A stretch of 44,299 nt of DNA, from assembly GCA_010279815.1 (NCBI GenBank), contig QEOQ01000433.1:211057-255355 (forward strand), in the 5' to 3' direction. The notes beneath the pieces were generated by a model. It was not told the origin of the DNA. It did not search any database and saw nothing but the letters and a program-made list of their open reading frames with translations. The position numbers and the translations under genes were made by a program. The number at the start of each line of letters is the position of its first letter. The stretch's first letter is position 1. Below are positions 40,038 through 44,299 of this stretch, piece by piece. The DNA comes from Brachionus plicatilis. Lineage: Eukaryota > Rotifera > Eurotatoria > Ploima > Brachionidae.

Positions 40038-40039
40038 AG
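40022..40039 (+). promoter_or_regulatory. Candidate trans-splice acceptor ahead of makorin
   Basis: AATTCTCATTTTGTTTAG (AG 40038-40039) is a strong consensus 3' splice site only four bases before the makorin ATG. With such a short leader it would accept either a spliced leader or a distant 5'UTR exon. Confidence 0.5.
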
Positions 40040-40043
40040 AATA

Positions 40044-41398
40044 ATGTCTTATAATGGTCCGAGTGAAGCCGATTATGAGCCAGCCAACTTAAACCCCCAC
40101 CATCATCATCATCATCATCAGCAGGAGCATCAGGAGCAGCAGATGTGCAAGTAAACTTAGCCCTAACGAGCCGCTAGACGCTCTCTAACCCTACTTTGTG
40201 AAGATTTTTTGCGCGCGGCTCTTGCCGCTACGGATCCAACTGCTTCTACTCGCACGCAGTCGCTCCGACCACCAGCGCCAATCCCAAAAACACCTCCACA
40301 TGTAAATACTATCTGCTGGGAAAGTGCCTGTTCGGCGACGACTGCTTCTACGCGCACCCGAGCCGGGAGGCAAGCGAGCCGGCCGCAGCAAGACGCGTCA
40401 AAAGCGGCAAGCTGCTGGAAGAAAGGCTTACCGAGGAGGAGCCAAAGCCGGCACAAGCCCAGGCGCCGAGCAGCTACTTTGAGGCGCTGACTGGCAAGCA
40501 GCTGGCTCCGGAGCCAAACGACCTTGACCTGTGCGTGTTCGACCCGGCGCACACCGGCCATCTGAAGCGGCAGCAGACAAACGCGGCCGCCTCGTCCCTC
40601 TGTCCCTACTTTGAGAAGAGCCTCGAGTGTCCGTTCGCCTCGTCGTGCCAGTACATGCACGGCGAGGTGTGTGACGTGTGCAGCATGGCATGCTTGCATC
40701 CGTTTGACAGTGCACAGCGGGACCAGCATCGCAAGGAGTGCGTGAATCAAGTGGAAAAGGAGATGGAGGAAGCGTTCGCTGTGCAGCGAAGCAATGAAAG
40801 ACAGTGCGGCATATGCATGGAGACTGTGTGGGACAAGGAGAAAGTGAACGACAGACGCTTCGGCATACTGGAGAACTGCAACCACTGTTTTTGTCTGCAG
40901 TGCATTCGGCAGTGGCGAGCGTCCAAGTCTTATGAGAACAAGATAGTGAAGGCTTGTCCGGAGTGCCGCGTCAAGTCGGACTACGTGACGCCCAGCAAAT
41001 ACTGGTTCGACAACGAAGAGGAGAAGAAGAAGATCATCAGCGACTACAAGAGCAATTTGGGAAAGACAGAGTGCAAGTATTACAAGAGGGGCGAGGGAAC
41101 GTGTCCGTTTGGCAGCAAGTGTTTCTACCTTCATCGGAACAAGGACGGCAGCATAGCTCAGCTGGCCGATCCGAGCCGGCGCCAGCGGTTCAACCGCTTC
41201 GGCGACCCAGAGCTCTACTCCAACTTGATCAACATTGATTTTGACTATGATGACGAGGACACCAACAGTGACTCGGACAATAGCTATGACCGGGACGATT
41301 TGTTCTTGTGGATGATGGTCAGGGACAATGTGCTGTCTGATATGGACGACTCGGACTTTTTGGAATTTGCCAATGATTTTTATGGTCTGTTTGATTGA
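40044..41398 (+). CDS. MKRN1: Makorin RING E3 ubiquitin ligase
   Basis: Exons 40044-40150 and 40204-41398, with a 53-bp GT-AG intron that splits the first zinc finger in frame; 433 residues. Makorins are RNA-binding E3 ubiquitin ligases. Domains in the classic order: C3H finger 1 CKFFARGSCRYGSNCFYSH, finger 2 CKYYLLGKCLFGDDCFYAH, finger 3 CPYFEKSLECPFASSCQYMH, the makorin-specific Cys/His block CDVCSMACLHPF...H-x3-C, a C3HC4 RING (CGICMETVW ... CNHCFCLQCIRQW ... CPEC) and finger 4 CKYYKRGEGTCPFGSKCFYL-H. An N-terminal run of seven His precedes finger 1, and an acidic Asp-rich tail ends the protein. The 5' half of exon 2 is very GC-rich compared with everything around. MKRN1 versus MKRN2/3 subtype is not certain. 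AATAAA at 41542-41547. Confidence 0.96.
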
Positions 41399-41712
41399 CA
41401 ACAACAACAGCTAGATGAAGAGGAAGAAGAGGAAACAAAAAGACTTTTAAATATATATATATACATATTTTATTTATTTTGAGTATAAATTGATTGCGAT
41501 TAATTAATGTTTTAACAAACGTGATTGTTTGCTAAAATTTGAATAAAATTATCCCCTTAAAAATTGAATTTTTTCCAATTTTTTTCCAATTTTTAATTTA
41601 CCATTCAACTCACAAAAATAAAAATTACAAAAATTTATAAAAACAAAACCTTTGAACAAAACACTAAAATTGGAGTCAATTAGACAAATTTATTATAAGC
41701 ATAAAATATTTT
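41399..41712. other. Makorin 3' region
   Basis: Contains a short purine-rich tract, an (AT)n run at about 41451-41461 and the polyadenylation signal at 41542-41547. No gene is seen. Confidence 0.45.
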
Positions 41713-42036
41713 TTGTCAAACAAATTTTCAATAACCAATTTTAAGCAGGGTAGAATCTTATCACCTTTGCTTTTCAATATTTCTATAAACGATTTAATCG
41801 AAGAATGCTTAGAAAAGAATCTGGGAGGGATTTTTAATAATTTAAATAGTTCAATAATTGTCTATGCAGATGACATAATCCTTATTAGTTCAGTAGACAG
41901 TCATCTTCAAATCTTACTTGATATTTGCAGTAACTATGGCCTAAAATGGAGAATAAAATTCAACTCAACCAAATCAAAAATTATTACTTTTGGTCCTATC
42001 CTCTTTAACTGTGACTTCTTTTTAAGTCGTTTTTAA
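41713..42036 (+). pseudogene. LINE reverse transcriptase palm fragment
   Basis: The frame reads NFKQGRILSPLLFNISINDL (motif B), IIVYADDIILISS (motif C, Y-A-D-D) and CSNYGLKWRIKFNSTKSKII (motif D/thumb). There is no motif A and no genuine start, so it is an internal piece of about 90 codons. The Y-A-D-D box and sequence differ from the next element, so it is a second LINE family. Confidence 0.85.
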
Positions 42037-42053
42037 GTTTTAAGTTTTTTAAG

Positions 42054-43213
42054 ATGACAGAAATTAACGTAGCACGTAACAAAAGATTTATTACTCTTCT
42101 CTTGTTTATTGACTTCCGCAAGGCTTTCGACTTGGTCGACCCAAATCTCTTACTTTACAAATTAAAGAGAATTGGGTTTAGTGAAAAAGCTCTTGATCTA
42201 ATCAAAAATTATTTCTTTGGTAGAAAACAAGCGGTATCCTTCGGTGGCACTCTTTCTGAATTCTCTAAAATAGACCTTGGAGTTCCCCAGGGGAGAGTAT
42301 TAGGTCCTCTTTTCTTCTTAATATTCATAAATGACCTAGCTTTTTTTCTTAATAATCACAACATTAACTTTGAAATATTTGCTGATGATACCACTATCAA
42401 TTTCTGTAGTTCAAATTTAAAGGATTTAATAGACAACTTCAAAAATTGCTTAGAACTAGTGTACAAATGGTGCTCGTTTAATCGTCTTGATATCAACTGG
42501 GATAAAACTAAAATAATGAGTATCCATAACAAAAAAAACCTAATAATACCAGCATCATTTTCTTTTAAATCATTCGAAATTGAGGTTGTATCTCAATTCA
42601 AACTGCTAGGTGTTATAATAGATAATAAATTAAATTTTACTAGTCACGTTAGCAATCTAAAAGCTACTATTAATAAAAAGCTTAACCCAATAAAGCAATT
42701 ATTCTTTCTTTCAAAACATTCATCTTGCCCAACTTTGACTATTTTTTATCACTTGTCATCTATTTCTCCAAACCAGCTATTCAATCTCTATCCAATGCCT
42801 ATTATATTTCAATTTTCAAATTGATCCATTTAAAAGCCCAAGTTAATTTTTCTACCGATTTTAATACAATTAATAATAATCTTGAAATTTTAGGTCTTTA
42901 CGGATTTCAACATAGGCTGATCATTAAACTTTGCTGTTTTTCTTTTAAGATTATAAAGAACCCAGAATCGCCTCTTCCACGTAAAACTCAACTTATAGTG
43001 AACGAATCTCTTAACAAACCATATAATCTAAGAAACAGTAAAAAACTTTACACTCCAGGAAGTTTAGTGTTCAATTCTTTTGGTGAATTAACATTTGCTT
43101 TCTTTTTTTCTAAATTTATCAACTCTTTTACACTGAATGATCTAGATTTAAATTTATCTCTATTTAGACAAAGAAAAATTAATAATGTAAATCTACATTT
43201 TATTGAATTTTGA
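42054..43213 (+). pseudogene. 5'-truncated Jockey-like LINE, reverse transcriptase to C-terminus
   Basis: Motif A LLFIDFRKAFDLVDPNLLLY, motif B GVPQGRVLGPLFFLIFINDL, motif C FEIFADDTTI, then DINWDKTKIM and FKLLGVIIDNKLNF (thumb). Around 42715 a one-base change shifts the frame, and the 42725-43213 frame continues ILPNFDYFLSLVIYFSK ... PYNLRNSKKLYTPGSLVFNS, FGELTFAFFFSKFINS, to the stop TGA at 43211-43213. Endonuclease and the 5' part of the reverse transcriptase are missing, the usual 5' truncation of LINE insertions. One frameshift makes it recently dead. Confidence 0.85.
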
Positions 43214-44299
43214 CATTTTTTGACTTTTTTAAAATTTTTTGGGCCTGAATTCGAAAAAAAAGAAATTACTTTTTTTCACGTAATTATACGTGAAATTTTA
43301 TTTAAAAGTGGTAATTTTTAGTGAAAAAAAGTAAAAAAAAGTAAATTTTGTATAAATTTAAAAAAAGTTAATTATAAACAATAAACAAAAAGCAAATAAA
43401 AATTTAAGGAAAGACTACTAAATATTTGATAGAGAGAATACTTTTTTTATTAAACAGTTATCAAAAGTAGAAGATCTGACTCATATAAATTGAACTGAAA
43501 ATGATTTAGCATTCAGTGTTATTTTGATTGAATGGTGCCTTGAATGTAGCAACTATGGACTAGCCGACTCAATAAAATACTATTTTTTTTTAATAGAATA
43601 TTGTATGTTGAATAATCTTAAGCATTTTTTTTTATATAACAAACTGAATTTTTTACTTAATTGTAAATGGATATTTAACTGTCTATTAATTGTTATTTTA
43701 ATTTTTCCATGGGACTTAAACTTTAATTAAATAAATTAAATTATGTTTCTTACAGCTTGTGTCTTGACTTAATCTATAGTCATAAACAAGTCCTTTTTGT
43801 TGGATTTTTTGCAAGAGTTTATATTCCTCGGTCTCATATACTTTTTTCATTTTTAGATTTAAATTAAATCAATTTTAATGCTTTTATTTAAAGTAGTTTC
43901 AAATTTAAAAAATTCAATTATGCAACATCATTTATTTGTGACTTTGAATTTGTGATGCGATGATCCTTAAGATAATATTTGTAGTTCAATAAACTATCTA
44001 CGCTCTGTTTTCCATTTTTTTTTAAATTAAGTTTTTGTTAAAAATACATCAAACGAACGTCAATTATCACTAAAGTCAAAATTTATAAATAAAATAGCAA
44101 AGTTTTCGGATCTAGTCATTTAGATGAACTAGGTTTTATCTATTACTAGACCAATTCTTGTTCTCAGGTTTTGTGAAATATTAGTTCACCTAATCTGAAA
44201 AATTATTCAACTATTTTAATATTTTTTCATCTATTTAGAAAATAACTAAATTTAATATTTAAAAAAATAATAATTTAATTGATAAATAAAAATTAAAAA
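43214..44299. other. LINE 3' flank and spacer to window end
   Basis: A/T-rich sequence. It contains a small inverted repeat CACGTAATTATACGTG (43278-43293) and a 68-codon biased frame at 43524-43730 with no recognised features. No gene can be supported. Confidence 0.35.

Noticed and set aside
40163..41407. 414-codon open frame antisense to makorin
   Set aside because: It mirrors the GC-rich makorin exons exactly, has a low-information Val/Leu/Ala/Arg composition and no family features; makorin's zinc fingers and RING on + explain the region.

Overview
The window is a stretch of a very AT-rich animal nuclear genome. Exons are modestly GC-rich, introns and spacers are A/T-dominated, several introns are only 53-57 bp, and AATAAA signals follow stop codons. 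The proteins are metazoan (PSMD6, TLCD4, ALG14, makorin, GT10 fucosyltransferase, EGF-repeat membrane protein). Low GC, tiny introns, consensus 3' splice sites just upstream of several ATGs and abundant MULE/LINE debris make a monogonont rotifer (Brachionus-like) my best guess. That is an inference, not proven from the sequence.

Layout. 1-1.4 kb: a leucine-rich-repeat protein on +. 2-4.1 kb: a tRNA cluster (Gly-GCC on -, Ile-AAT on +, Asp-GTC on -, plus a 3'-half tRNA-Ile pseudogene) around a decayed zinc-finger/AT-hook transposon gene. 4.4-12.3 kb: three tightly spaced + strand housekeeping genes, PSMD6, TLCD4 and ALG14, the last two preceded by splice acceptors with no cis donor (candidate operon with trans-splicing). 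TLCD4 carries a 3.7-kb intron full of transposons. 14-15 kb: a small EGF-repeat type I membrane protein on -. 17.3-20.8 kb: an alpha-1,3-fucosyltransferase on -, split by a 2.2-kb intron. 21.4-29.6 kb: a transposon graveyard (PIF1-like helicase, SWIM-finger MULE remnants, LINE reverse transcriptase pieces, hAT-type and other MITEs with intact target-site duplications, a candidate solo LTR). 30.2-31.0 kb: a TPR protein built from three ~74-residue units. 31.5-36 kb: LINE and palindromic-MITE debris. 36.1-39.7 kb: a three-deep nest of DNA transposons, the innermost a Transib/RAG1-related element with RSS-like CACAGTG ends. 40.0-41.4 kb: makorin in an unusually GC-rich island. 41.7-43.2 kb: two abutting LINE fragments.

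Functionally, ALG14 (N-glycan assembly) and the fucosyltransferase (terminal fucosylation) both serve glycosylation but are not clustered. PSMD6 (proteasome lid) and makorin (RING E3 ligase) both belong to ubiquitin-dependent turnover. Otherwise the genes are unrelated housekeeping loci separated by mobile DNA, and much of the window's interest lies in how the mobile elements are nested and in how the genes may be trans-spliced.
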